From Streptococcaceae bacterium (lineage in GTDB: Bacteria; Bacillota; Bacilli; Lactobacillales; Streptococcaceae): a stretch of 20,818 nucleotides of DNA. Within the stretch, counting starts at the first letter, position 1. Every line of letters starts with the position of its first letter. Shown one piece after another: positions 1 to 5,934 of the stretch. The stretch is from the NCBI GenBank assembly GCA_031270215.1, contig JAISYB010000034.1, positions 1 to 20,818 of the forward strand, written 5' to 3'. The notes under the pieces are model-generated. The model ran no database searches and was not told the DNA's origin. It worked only from the letters and a program-made list of their open reading frames with translations. The position numbers and the translations under genes are program-made.

Positions 1-151
1 TAATCAAATCAATCTCATCTTCTGCTTTTAGGAAAATGGAAAGCGCCTCTTCACCATTGTACGCTTTCTCATATTCAAAGTTTTCATTTTTTAAATAAAT
101 TGACAGTAAATCAACAATTTCCTTATCATCATCAACTATTAATACCTTCAT
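1..151 (-). CDS. VanR/OmpR-type response regulator, N-terminus only
   Basis: About 50 residues of a receiver domain are visible; the gene continues past the left edge. The start reads MKVLIVDDDKEIVDLL, with the acidic triplet D7-D9 that binds Mg2+ in receivers, and the next part (SIYLKNENFEYEKAYNGEEAL) resembles VanR-type regulators. The phosphoacceptor aspartate should lie just outside the window. Two starts are possible. The ATG at 151 has GGAGG 8 bases upstream. In-frame ATGs at 169/166 have a weaker GGAG 7 bases upstream of the first and would add six residues. By family it should be a two-component DNA-binding regulator, but the output domain and partner kinase are not visible, so its signal is unknown. 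Confidence 0.85.
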   Translation of the reverse strand, partial: MKVLIVDDDKEIVDLLSIYLKNENFEYEKAYNGEEALSIFLKAEDEIDLI

Positions 152-323
152 ATCTTCATCCTCCATCATTGATACACTCCTATTAAACCTGATAACCCTA
201 CCTAATGACAAGTAGAATAACAAGAAATTAAGTCATTTTAAGAACCTCCATAATATTATCAATAACCAAAGCAATAATAAATGTAATTTTTAAAGAAAAT
301 TTTTGCTGATTTCTTTCTTAACG

Positions 324-349
324 CAAAAAAACACCGCAGGCAAGGGCGG
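324..349 (-). terminator. Possible terminator behind the yoeB remnant
   Basis: On the minus strand a short stem (CCGC/GCGG, 8-base loop) is followed by TGTTTTTTTG, immediately after the stop of the YoeB remnant. The stem is only 4 bp, so termination would be weak. Confidence 0.4.
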
Positions 350-351
350 AA

Positions 352-531
352 TTATTTTCTTTTGTAATGGTATTTGACTGATATGATGATGATTAACTCG
401 CTTGTAACTTTATACACCAACCTGTCTTTTTCGGTGATACGTCTTGACCAATAGCCCGACAACTCATTTCTAAGTGGTTCAGGCTTGCCTATTCCCGTGA
501 AATCATGAACGATACTTACGTATTCGCTGCA
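352..531 (-). pseudogene. yoeB-like toxin remnant, N-terminus lost
   Basis: The minus strand holds 59 in-frame codons ending in TAA (354-352) that match the C-terminal two thirds of the YoeB/Txe mRNA interferase family. Recognisable blocks are FTGIGKPEPL, LSGYWSRRI, DRLVYKV and the C-terminal YHY. By alignment from memory with E. coli YoeB, all three catalytic positions are kept: Glu in KPEPL, Arg in DRLVY and His in YHY. The roughly 35-residue N-terminal part is absent. An in-frame TAA (534-532) lies directly upstream, no ATG, GTG or TTG opens the frame, and no YefM antitoxin is adjacent. It is most likely a decayed type II toxin-antitoxin relic. The next promoter on the other side serves coaB. 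Confidence 0.85.
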
Positions 532-545
532 TTAATAAACAGCTT

Positions 546-575
546 TTGCTTACAAATTCGCAAAAATATTATAGA
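546..575 (+). promoter_or_regulatory. Promoter of the coaB operon
   Basis: A -35 box TTGCTT (546-551) and a -10 box TATAGA (570-575) are separated by 18 bases. The coaB ATG follows 34 bases later behind AAAAGGAGGGATT. Confidence 0.65.
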
Positions 576-609
576 ATAAAGGGTATGCTTTAGAGTAAAA
601 GGAGGGATT

Positions 610-1308
610 ATGAAAGTCATTGTGACAAGTGGTGGCACAAGCGAGGCGATTGATTCAGTGCGCAAAATCACTAACCAATCAACAGGCACGCTTGGTAAAA
701 TTATCGCAGAGCAGCTTTTAGAAGCTGGCTACTTAGTGACATTAGTTACAACCAAAAATGCGGTTAAACCGGTGCGGCATATCAATTTAGAGATTAAGTT
801 AATCGAAGCAACTGCTGATTTAGCACAGGTGCTAGAAGTGGAAGTACCAAAGCATGACGCAATCGTTCATGCCATGGCGGTAAGTGATTATCAACCTGTC
901 GTGATGTTACCGATAGAGGATTTTAAATCAAAGCTGTCCGCAATGGAAGATTTACAGCTACTAAGCAATCAGGATAAAAAAGTATCCTCGAAAGCAGAAA
1001 CACAGGTTATTGTCCTAAAAAAAACGCCAAAGCTAATCAGCAAAATCAAAGCGTGGCAGCCTGAAATTTTACTAATCGGCTTTAAGCTCTTGGTTGGTGT
1101 GTCAGATGAGGCATTGATTTCAGCAGCAAAGAAATCATTAATCGACAATCAGGCAGACTTTATTTTTGCTAATGACTTAGAAAACATCACAGCAGACACT
1201 CATGCAGGTTGGTTAGTTGGTAGAAATAGTCTTGAAAAAGTAACAACGAGAGAAGCAATCGGGCAGTTGATTGTCAGTAAAATTAAGCAAGTATCGGAGG
1301 AAAACTAA
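610..1308 (+). CDS. coaB: Phosphopantothenate--cysteine ligase (CoaB)
   Basis: A stand-alone 232-residue CoaB. It joins 4'-phosphopantothenate to cysteine, using a nucleotide (CTP in most bacteria), and is cytosolic. The N-terminal Rossmann-like nucleotide region has VTSGGTSEAID (5-15) and the NQSTGTLG segment (22-29). AVSDY lies at 90-94, a lysine-rich KKTPKLI segment at 137-143, and ILLIGFKLL...FIFANDL at 153-190. It lacks the fused CoaC domain of the E. coli CoaBC protein, as is usual in streptococci and lactococci, where the two enzymes are separate. The ATG has a strong GGAGG, and its TAA abuts the coaC ATG, implying translational coupling. Confidence 0.95.
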   Translation: MKVIVTSGGTSEAIDSVRKITNQSTGTLGKIIAEQLLEAGYLVTLVTTKNAVKPVRHINLEIKLIEATADLAQVLEVEVPKHDAIVHAMAVSDYQPVVMLPIEDFKSKLSAMEDLQLLSNQDKKVSSKAETQVIVLKKTPKLISKIKAWQPEILLIGFKLLVGVSDEALISAAKKSLIDNQADFIFANDLENITADTHAGWLVGRNSLEKVTTREAIGQLIVSKIKQVSEEN

Positions 1309-1848
1309 ATGAAAACAGTCGTTTTAGCAGTAAGCGGGAGCATTGCAGCCTATAAAGCAGTTGAGATTACCAGCCAACTCGTCAAATTAAAATACAATGT
1401 TCATATCGTGATGACAAGTGCTGCAACAGCCTTTATCACGCCCCTAACGCTTGAAGTCATCTCTAAGAATACTGTAACAGTTGATGTCATGCGTGAGGAC
1501 GTACCGGGTAAGGTCAATCATATCGAGCTTGCCAAGCAAGCGGATGTCTTTTTAGTCGCACCAGCAACAGCCAATACAATTGCGAAGCTGTCTGGCGGAA
1601 TTGCTGATAATGCTTTACTCAGTATTGCCCTAGCTGTGCCGCAGCAAACACCAAAGCTTATCGCATCGGCAATGAATACACAAATGTATCTTAACCCAAT
1701 CACGCAGGAGAATATCAAACGCTTGAAAACATTCGGCTATCAAGAAATTGAACCAAAGGAATCAATGCTAGCTTGCGGTGATGTAGGGCGTGGTGCATTG
1801 GCTGATGTTTCAGATATTGTAGCAACGATTCGGGGGATATTAAATTGA
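1309..1848 (+). CDS. coaC: Phosphopantothenoylcysteine decarboxylase (CoaC)
   Basis: A flavoprotein of the HFCD family, 179 residues. It decarboxylates phosphopantothenoylcysteine to 4'-phosphopantetheine, the step after CoaB. The FMN-binding start AVSGSIAAYKA (7-17), the active-site histidine in NHIELA (His71), APATANT (84-90), the substrate-clamp segment SAMNTQMY (120-127) and the catalytic cysteine in LACGDVGRGAL (Cys156) are all present, so the enzyme looks intact. It starts directly after the coaB stop, with SD sequence CGGAGGAAAA inside the end of coaB. Its TGA overlaps the TTG start of the downstream ECF gene. Confidence 0.96.
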   Translation: MKTVVLAVSGSIAAYKAVEITSQLVKLKYNVHIVMTSAATAFITPLTLEVISKNTVTVDVMREDVPGKVNHIELAKQADVFLVAPATANTIAKLSGGIADNALLSIALAVPQQTPKLIASAMNTQMYLNPITQENIKRLKTFGYQEIEPKESMLACGDVGRGALADVSDIVATIRGILN

Positions 1849-2438
1849 GTAAAACAAAAAAAACGACAACCTTTTCGATTTTAGTCGCATTGATTTTGAT
1901 ATTATCATTCACACCGCTTGGCTTTATTCCAATTCCACCGCTCAATCCAACAACCATTCATATTCCGGTGATTGTTGGAGCGATTATTTTAGGTCCTCTT
2001 TATGGTGGGGCATTGGGCGCAATATTCGGCTTAATTAGTTTATTTCGTGCCACTTTACAGGCGAATTTTATCTTTTCTCCGTTGGTTGCCGTACCCGGAA
2101 CATCTAGTGGTGACTGGCGCGCAATTATTGTTGCTATTGTGCCACGTATTCTAATCGGTATTGTGGCACATTATGTTTATCAATTGTTCAAAAATCATCA
2201 CAAAACGGCTGCCTATGCCATTGCAGGTGTCGCTGGCTCTTTAACCAATACGATTTTAGTGATGAACCTGATTTTCTTATTTTTCAAAGCGCCTTATGCT
2301 AAATTAATCGGCAAAAGCGTTGATATTCTTTATAATGCAATCCTTGGTATTGTCTTTACTAACGGCTTATTTGAAGCGATTTGTGCGGGTATCTTGACCG
2401 TCTTAATCGTTAATATTTATCAAAAAATAGTGAAATAA
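1845..2438 (+). CDS. ECF transporter S-component, probably pantothenate (PanT-like)
   Basis: A 197-residue, very hydrophobic protein with about five or six membrane segments. It is typical of substrate-binding S-components of energy-coupling factor transporters: a glycine/proline-rich loop after helix 1 (FTPLGFIPIPPLNPTTIHIP) and the small-residue stretch YGGALGAIFG. It would work with the shared EcfA/A'/T module encoded elsewhere. The TTG start overlaps the coaC stop (TTGA), with GGGGGA 7 bases upstream, so it belongs to the coaBC operon. Because it is co-transcribed with the CoA genes, pantothenate is the likely substrate. That is inference from context; the sequence alone does not fix specificity. 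Confidence 0.85.
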   Translation: MSKTKKTTTFSILVALILILSFTPLGFIPIPPLNPTTIHIPVIVGAIILGPLYGGALGAIFGLISLFRATLQANFIFSPLVAVPGTSSGDWRAIIVAIVPRILIGIVAHYVYQLFKNHHKTAAYAIAGVAGSLTNTILVMNLIFLFFKAPYAKLIGKSVDILYNAILGIVFTNGLFEAICAGILTVLIVNIYQKIVK

Positions 2439-2456
2439 ATCTTAGATTTTAATTCA

Positions 2457-2508
2457 CACAAAAACTCCCAAGAATAGACTGATTATCTATCCTTGAGAGT
2501 TTTTTGGT
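2457..2508. terminator. Bidirectional terminator, coaBC operon / TasA-like gene
   Basis: Arms 2464-2478 and 2486-2500 are 15 bases each with a 7-base loop, followed by TTTTTT on the plus side and TTTTTG on the minus side. The two non-Watson-Crick positions are G-U wobbles in the minus-strand RNA but C-A mismatches in the plus-strand RNA, so the hairpin should be stronger for the minus-strand gene. Confidence 0.85.
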
Positions 2509-2514
2509 TCACGA

Positions 2515-3381
2515 TTAATCCAGCTGAGTGACTGTTAGGTTACCTAAGGTGACCGTAACCTTTTCTAAAGCATCTGTTTCTGCTTTACCCATATACGCTT
2601 CTGCATTATGATAACCACCAGAACCATCTGTCGACAAAGTTTCATCTTCAGTTGTAGTAAACACCCAACGCCAGAGAATAACGACGTCATGAGTTGTTTC
2701 CCCTGATGTCGTGAATTTGACAGCATCTTTTTCTAAAAATTCACTTTGAGTACTTGAAGCCGTTTGCCACTTCTCAAAAGTCAGGTTTGTAGCTTGATCG
2801 TAATAACTAACTGCTGAACTTCCATCCGTACTAGTACTAGACCAAGTCACCCCAGAAAGCGCCGTAGTACCACTTACTAACAATGGATCGTTGATGACTG
2901 CAAACTCTAACTTTCCTGGTAGGCTGCCACTATTAGTAAAAGCAACATTTGGATTTGTAGTGCCGACCCCAACCTGAAAGGCGACTTCGGTTGGTCCTCT
3001 GTCAGAAGTACCACCCTTACTTGCATAGTTTGTTAAGCGGATGATTTTATAGCCATGCGTCCCCGGTGCAACTAGGTTATTAGTATGCGTGTCATTCTGA
3101 AAGACCGTGTCGCTACTATTCGATGGAGCACTATGACCGCTATCTTCAGAACCTGCTACATCGCTACCGTAGTAGTATTTGTCAAAGAGCGGAGTCGTAA
3201 ATGAGCTGTTGTAACCAACATCCCAGACAGCAACCCTTGCGTTTTGGTCACCATTGGTATTAGCCAGACTCAACTCTGAAACATACTTGGCGTAAGTGCC
3301 GGCAAAGATACCGATTGAAGCAATCGATAAAAGCACCGCAACACTTGCAACCTTACGTCTATTGATTTCCCATTTTTTCAT
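2515..3381 (-). CDS. Secreted TasA/camelysin-like protein with SipW-type signal peptide
   Basis: A 288-residue exported protein. The N-terminus MKKWEINRRKVASVAVLL is basic then hydrophobic (about 11-28). It runs into GTYAKYVSELSLANTNGDQNARVAVWDVG, the arrangement found in SipW-dependent proteins of the TasA/camelysin/CalY group. The motif NLVAPGTHGYKIIRLTNYASKG in the middle resembles the repeat region of that family. There is no LPXTG, transmembrane anchor or cysteine, so it is probably released or assembled on the surface, perhaps as a fibre or biofilm component. The usual partners, a SipW signal peptidase and a second TasA-like gene, are not adjacent, so it is an orphan here. RBS-like AAGGAAAGAAGGG precedes the ATG. 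The 5' region carries a tetranucleotide tract and a small upstream ORF. The family call is good; the role is inferred. Confidence 0.75.
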   Translation of the reverse strand: MKKWEINRRKVASVAVLLSIASIGIFAGTYAKYVSELSLANTNGDQNARVAVWDVGYNSSFTTPLFDKYYYGSDVAGSEDSGHSAPSNSSDTVFQNDTHTNNLVAPGTHGYKIIRLTNYASKGGTSDRGPTEVAFQVGVGTTNPNVAFTNSGSLPGKLEFAVINDPLLVSGTTALSGVTWSSTSTDGSSAVSYYDQATNLTFEKWQTASSTQSEFLEKDAVKFTTSGETTHDVVILWRWVFTTTEDETLSTDGSGGYHNAEAYMGKAETDALEKVTVTLGNLTVTQLD

Positions 3382-3428
3382 CTTATTCCCTTCTTTCCTT
3401 AAATTTACAAATAGTCCAAGAATCCGAC

Positions 3429-3454
3429 CGTTAACTTGTTTTTAACAAGCAACG
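3429..3454 (-). promoter_or_regulatory. Leader hairpin between the upstream ORF and the TasA-like gene
   Basis: In the leader RNA the arms CTTGTT and AACAAG close an AAA loop, and flanking CGTT and AACG can extend the stem. No U-tract follows, so it is not a standard terminator. It sits 47 bases before the TasA-like ATG. Confidence 0.4.
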
Positions 3455-3459
3455 CTCAG

Positions 3460-3588
3460 CTATCCGTCATCATAAAAATAGCACGCAAAAAGCCTACGTT
3501 CGTTCGTTCGTTCGTTCGTTCGTTCGTTCGTTCGTTCGTTCGTTCGTTCGTTCGTTCGTTCGTTCGTTCGTTCAAGCAGTTTAAACAT
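3460..3588 (-). CDS. Small upstream ORF containing the tetranucleotide tract
   Basis: A 42-codon ORF begins ATG TTT AAA CTG CTT and then reads Glu followed by six Arg-Thr-Asn-Glu repeats, because 12 bases (three tetranucleotides) encode RTNE. It ends RRLFACYFYDDG at TAG (3462-3460). GGAGGGG lies 5 bases upstream of the ATG, a near-ideal ribosome site. Changing the tract by one unit moves translation to another frame; the alternative stops are TGA at 3458-3456 or TAG at 3496-3494, so no frame reaches the TasA-like gene. It is either a leader peptide or a coincidental ORF over a promoter spacer, since the same bases read as a TTGACA-17-TAAACT promoter. I see no known protein. Confidence 0.35.
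   Translation of the reverse strand: MFKLLERTNERTNERTNERTNERTNERTNERRLFACYFYDDG
3497..3573. repeat. CGTT tetranucleotide microsatellite, 19 units
   Basis: Nineteen perfect CGTT units (3497-3572) plus one C, with no interruption. On the minus strand, the sense strand of the TasA-like gene, it reads (GAAC)n, starting 4 bases after a -10 box and ending 116 bases before the start codon. Pure tetranucleotide tracts of this length are prone to slipped-strand mispairing. Confidence 0.98.
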
Positions 3589-3606
3589 GACAACCCCTCC
3601 TGTCAA
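3578..3606 (-). promoter_or_regulatory. Candidate proximal promoter of the TasA-like gene
   Basis: Minus-strand TTGACA (3606-3601, perfect consensus), a 17-base spacer and TAAACT (3583-3578, 4 of 6). Transcription would begin at the first bases of the tetranucleotide tract. The spacer contains GGAGGGG and an ATG, and TGACA/TGTCA form an inverted repeat around the SD-like run. Confidence 0.5.
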
Positions 3607-3645
3607 CCCTTACATTTTACCGTTGAATACCTTTTCATTAAATTA

Positions 3646-3674
3646 ATTCTAACACATAACTCAGAGAAAAGGAA
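3646..3674 (-). promoter_or_regulatory. Candidate distal promoter of the TasA-like gene
   Basis: Minus-strand extended -10 TGTTAGAAT (TAGAAT at 3651-3646) with a weak -35 TTCCTT (3674-3669) 17 bases upstream. A transcript from here would carry the SD, the upstream ORF and the whole repeat tract as a leader of roughly 260 bases. Confidence 0.45.
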
Positions 3675-3734
3675 GCAAAAACTGTATTTTTTAATCTGCT
3701 ACCGAATATTTAGCGGTTCAGCCGCCTGAGCGCT

Positions 3735-3786
3735 AAAAAAGCGTTAAAAGTACTCGATTTCTCCAGAGTAACTTTAACACCTTTTT
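3735..3786. terminator. Bidirectional terminator after the nucleoid-associated protein gene
   Basis: Arms 3743-3755 and 3766-3778 form a 13-bp stem with two central mismatches. A T-run follows on both sides (CTTTTT on plus, CTTTTTT on minus). It lies directly after the TAA of the 3794-4774 gene. Confidence 0.75.
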
Positions 3787-3793
3787 GCCTGAA

Positions 3794-4774
3794 TTAGATA
3801 AATTTATTTTTGATATCCGTGATATTTTTAATTAAGATTGAATAGCTACCGTCCGCATTTTCGATAAACTCCACACGACTGGCGTCATCATACACCTCAT
3901 TAGGCACAGTCAGCTCAATTCCATAGCTTAAGGAGAGCTTCTGTGTTGACAAGCGCTTAGTCGTCTTATCCGTGATTACCCGCTCTATCGGGTGCTTCAC
4001 GCTATCCTGAGTTTCCTCTTGAAACTGCAAGCGAGCAGTCAAATTATCCGGAAATAACGTTTCGCTAATCTTGACCGGGTCAAAAATTTGCGATTCCTCT
4101 AAGCTGTCGACAACTGCTTTTTGGATATTTGAAGCAAGCTGAAATTCCTCGGTATCAAAGCTCTTACCAATCTTTTTAGCCGTCTGCTTGATTTGTTTGA
4201 GATGGTCTGCCACTGAGGGATTAGGCTGCGTGGCAAGTAGCTGCTCAGAGAAGTATTTGATATTTGCGCCATTAAACCTAATCTGCTTCTCCAATAATAA
4301 AAAGGTATTGGTTTGAAGATTTAAAAGAAATGCCTCGTCTGGCAGTTGAGCATCCCTTGGCAGCTGATATTGATTGACCTTGATTTGATTATTATCCAAA
4401 TCCTGACTATTGGCAAGCCCTAGACTAAGCTTAACCCTGATAAAGGCGAAATAAGGCTCACCATCACGCTCAAAGCTGATATAAATCAAATCACTTGCCG
4501 CTTGCTTTTCGGCAATTTTAAAGGCTTCTAACCAACGCATTGAAAAGTCTATCGTGGCGTCAATAAAATCCTTTGTCGCAAGCAAGTTAACCAAATCGTG
4601 TTCTGCCGAAAGCTTGCCATTCTTCAATTTATCCGAATAAGTTTTTTCCAGTTTTTTAAGCAGGTAGCTATGTACCTCAGGCTGACTTAAATCTAATAAT
4701 TGCTTGGAAAAACGGAGCTCCTGCTGCGTGGCATCATAGAGCTGTAGCACTGCTTGTTTAATATAAAAGTCCAA
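3794..4774 (-). CDS. Nucleoid-associated protein, NdpA/YejK-like family
   Basis: A 326-residue soluble protein that I recognise as a member of the NdpA (YejK, 37-kDa nucleoid-associated) family. It starts MDFYIKQAVLQLYD, the typical N-terminal strand of this family in streptococci and lactococci. It has the internal segment DLIYISFERDGEPYFAFIRVKL (about 95-116) and ends in a C-terminal strand region FIENADGSYSILIKNI. Members in E. coli associate with the nucleoid; the role in Gram-positives is not well defined. The start is TTG with GAGG 6 bases upstream, 9 bases after the plsC stop, so the two are probably co-transcribed. No motif decides a biochemical function. Confidence 0.7.
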   Translation of the reverse strand: MDFYIKQAVLQLYDATQQELRFSKQLLDLSQPEVHSYLLKKLEKTYSDKLKNGKLSAEHDLVNLLATKDFIDATIDFSMRWLEAFKIAEKQAASDLIYISFERDGEPYFAFIRVKLSLGLANSQDLDNNQIKVNQYQLPRDAQLPDEAFLLNLQTNTFLLLEKQIRFNGANIKYFSEQLLATQPNPSVADHLKQIKQTAKKIGKSFDTEEFQLASNIQKAVVDSLEESQIFDPVKISETLFPDNLTARLQFQEETQDSVKHPIERVITDKTTKRLSTQKLSLSYGIELTVPNEVYDDASRVEFIENADGSYSILIKNITDIKNKFI

Positions 4775-4783
4775 AATATACCT

Positions 4784-5401
4784 CTATTCTGCATGATAGA
4801 CATAGTCCGGATCAATTTCATCATCTAACGTTTTAAATGCCTGTTCAATCCGTTTAGAAATAGCCGCAATGGCTTCATTATCTAATTTCTTAATATCTGA
4901 AACATCAATCGCTTCGCCGTAGTTCATCACAATTTTTTTACGTAAGAAAAGCTGCGAGATTTTCAAAGGTCCTTGGTAAACACATGGGACGATCTTCACC
5001 TTTGCCATTTTAGCAATAACTGCAACACCACCCTTTAGCTCGGTTGAGTGCCTCGTCCCACTTGGAAACATGATTAAAGACTTATCACCTGTCTTTAAAA
5101 TCTTGACCGGAATTTTAAGCGTTGACGGTCCCGGCTTATCCCGATTAATCGGAAAAGCACCCAGCTTCGTAATCAGCCAACCAAAGACTGGATTTTTAAA
5201 TAACTCCTGCTTTGCCATAAAAGCAAATTGCTTAGGTCTTGCACCAATTACCATAAATACCGGATCAAGCCACGTCCTATGTGGTGCGACCAGAATATAG
5301 TTTTCATCTTTTGGCACACGGTCGCGGTTCATATACTTGGCATTGCCGTTGATGATTACTAATAGCAATTGAACAAATCCTCTAACAAATGTAAAAAACA
5401 T
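4784..5401 (-). CDS. plsC: 1-acyl-sn-glycerol-3-phosphate acyltransferase (PlsC family)
   Basis: A 205-residue membrane-associated acyltransferase. It transfers an acyl chain to lysophosphatidic acid to make phosphatidic acid in phospholipid synthesis. Motif I is HRTWLD (His41 and Asp46, the HX4D catalytic pair) and motif II GAFPINRD (81-88). Motif III is FPSGTRH (112-118), with Ser in place of the usual Glu of FPEGTR. Motif IV is IVPCVYQG (about 136-143). A hydrophobic N-terminus (1-18) gives the membrane association. Length matches short Firmicute PlsC proteins. The ATG has AAAGGAGG close upstream. The Glu-to-Ser change in motif III is seen in some homologues but could affect substrate choice. 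Confidence 0.9.
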   Translation of the reverse strand: MFFTFVRGFVQLLLVIINGNAKYMNRDRVPKDENYILVAPHRTWLDPVFMVIGARPKQFAFMAKQELFKNPVFGWLITKLGAFPINRDKPGPSTLKIPVKILKTGDKSLIMFPSGTRHSTELKGGVAVIAKMAKVKIVPCVYQGPLKISQLFLRKKIVMNYGEAIDVSDIKKLDNEAIAAISKRIEQAFKTLDDEIDPDYVYHAE

Positions 5402-5705
5402 ACATCCTCCTTTATGTTAATAGCTTGTGTAATTGTCTAAAATTCCCTTGTGACTTACTACCGATAGCAAAAGTAGAAAATTTAAGGGAAAAAACTTGCA
5501 AATTTACAACTGGCTTAGCTACGCTTTAGTCGCAATATTACGTTAAAGCCAGCCACGCAAGCTACTCCATCACTAAAATATTGCCCATTACTTGTGAACA
5601 ATCCTAGCCTTAGCACGTCTATTTTCTAATTCAAAGACATTTAGCTCGCCCCTAAGTTTAGCATATCATGAAAACAAAGCAAAGCTTACAAACTCACGAA
5701 GCGGC
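5402..5705. other. Noncoding stretch upstream of plsC
   Basis: No convincing gene. It holds an inverted repeat TTCCCTT (5443-5449) / AAGGGAA (5484-5490) enclosing a smaller CTAC/GTAG stem, upstream of plsC on its sense strand. Beyond that lie CTGGCTT/AAGCCAG arms and, on the minus strand near 5600-5665, an open stretch without a start codon. A weak plsC promoter (TAGACA, 17 bases, CATAAA) overlaps the first 45 bases. Confidence 0.5.
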
Positions 5706-5740
5706 AAAAAAAAGAGGCTGGGACAAAGTTCCACACCTCT
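5706..5740 (-). terminator. Terminator of the pentapeptide-repeat membrane protein gene
   Basis: Minus-strand hairpin with an outer AGAGG/CCTCT stem and an inner TGGGA/TTCCA stem, followed by eight Ts (5713-5706). The AGAGGCTGGGACAAAG wording is a common lactic-acid-bacterial terminator element. It lies 180 bases after the gene's stop, at the far end of the repeat copy 5747-5934. Confidence 0.75.
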
Positions 5741-5746
5741 GTTTAA

Positions 5747-5934
5747 TGTTCGTGATTACACAGGGGACAACGAGTGCCGACTAGTCAGCACCTAAGAGAA
5801 TCCCGCTAAGGCACGTTGCCACTAGCTTTTCCGTAAGCCACTAAATGGCAACTTCATTTGCCTAGAAAATAGATAAATTTCCGAATATTGCAAGCAAATA
5901 CCATCAATTTCCTAATTTTCTACGTCGTTAAACG
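5747..5934. repeat. Intergenic repeat, copy A
   Basis: It begins TGTTCGTGATTACA and ends TTTTCTACGTCGTTAAACG, matching both ends of copy B at 15751-15884. It contains an 18-base imperfect palindrome GTGCCGACTAGTCAGCAC (5774-5791) and a GTTGCCA/TGGCAAC inverted repeat (5815-5821 with 5846-5852). Its right end runs into the coding sequence at 5920-5934 and supplies the last codons and stop. Confidence 0.55.

Noticed and set aside
3497..3573. CRISPR-like or origin-iteron array
   Set aside because: The unit is 4 bases with no spacers, and no cas or replication gene is nearby; it is a simple microsatellite.
3436..3729. Plus-strand ORF of 97 codons with FVRS repeats
   Set aside because: It exists only because the CGTT tract lacks stops in this frame. 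It has no convincing RBS and the flanking parts have no protein character; the promoters and SD face the other strand.
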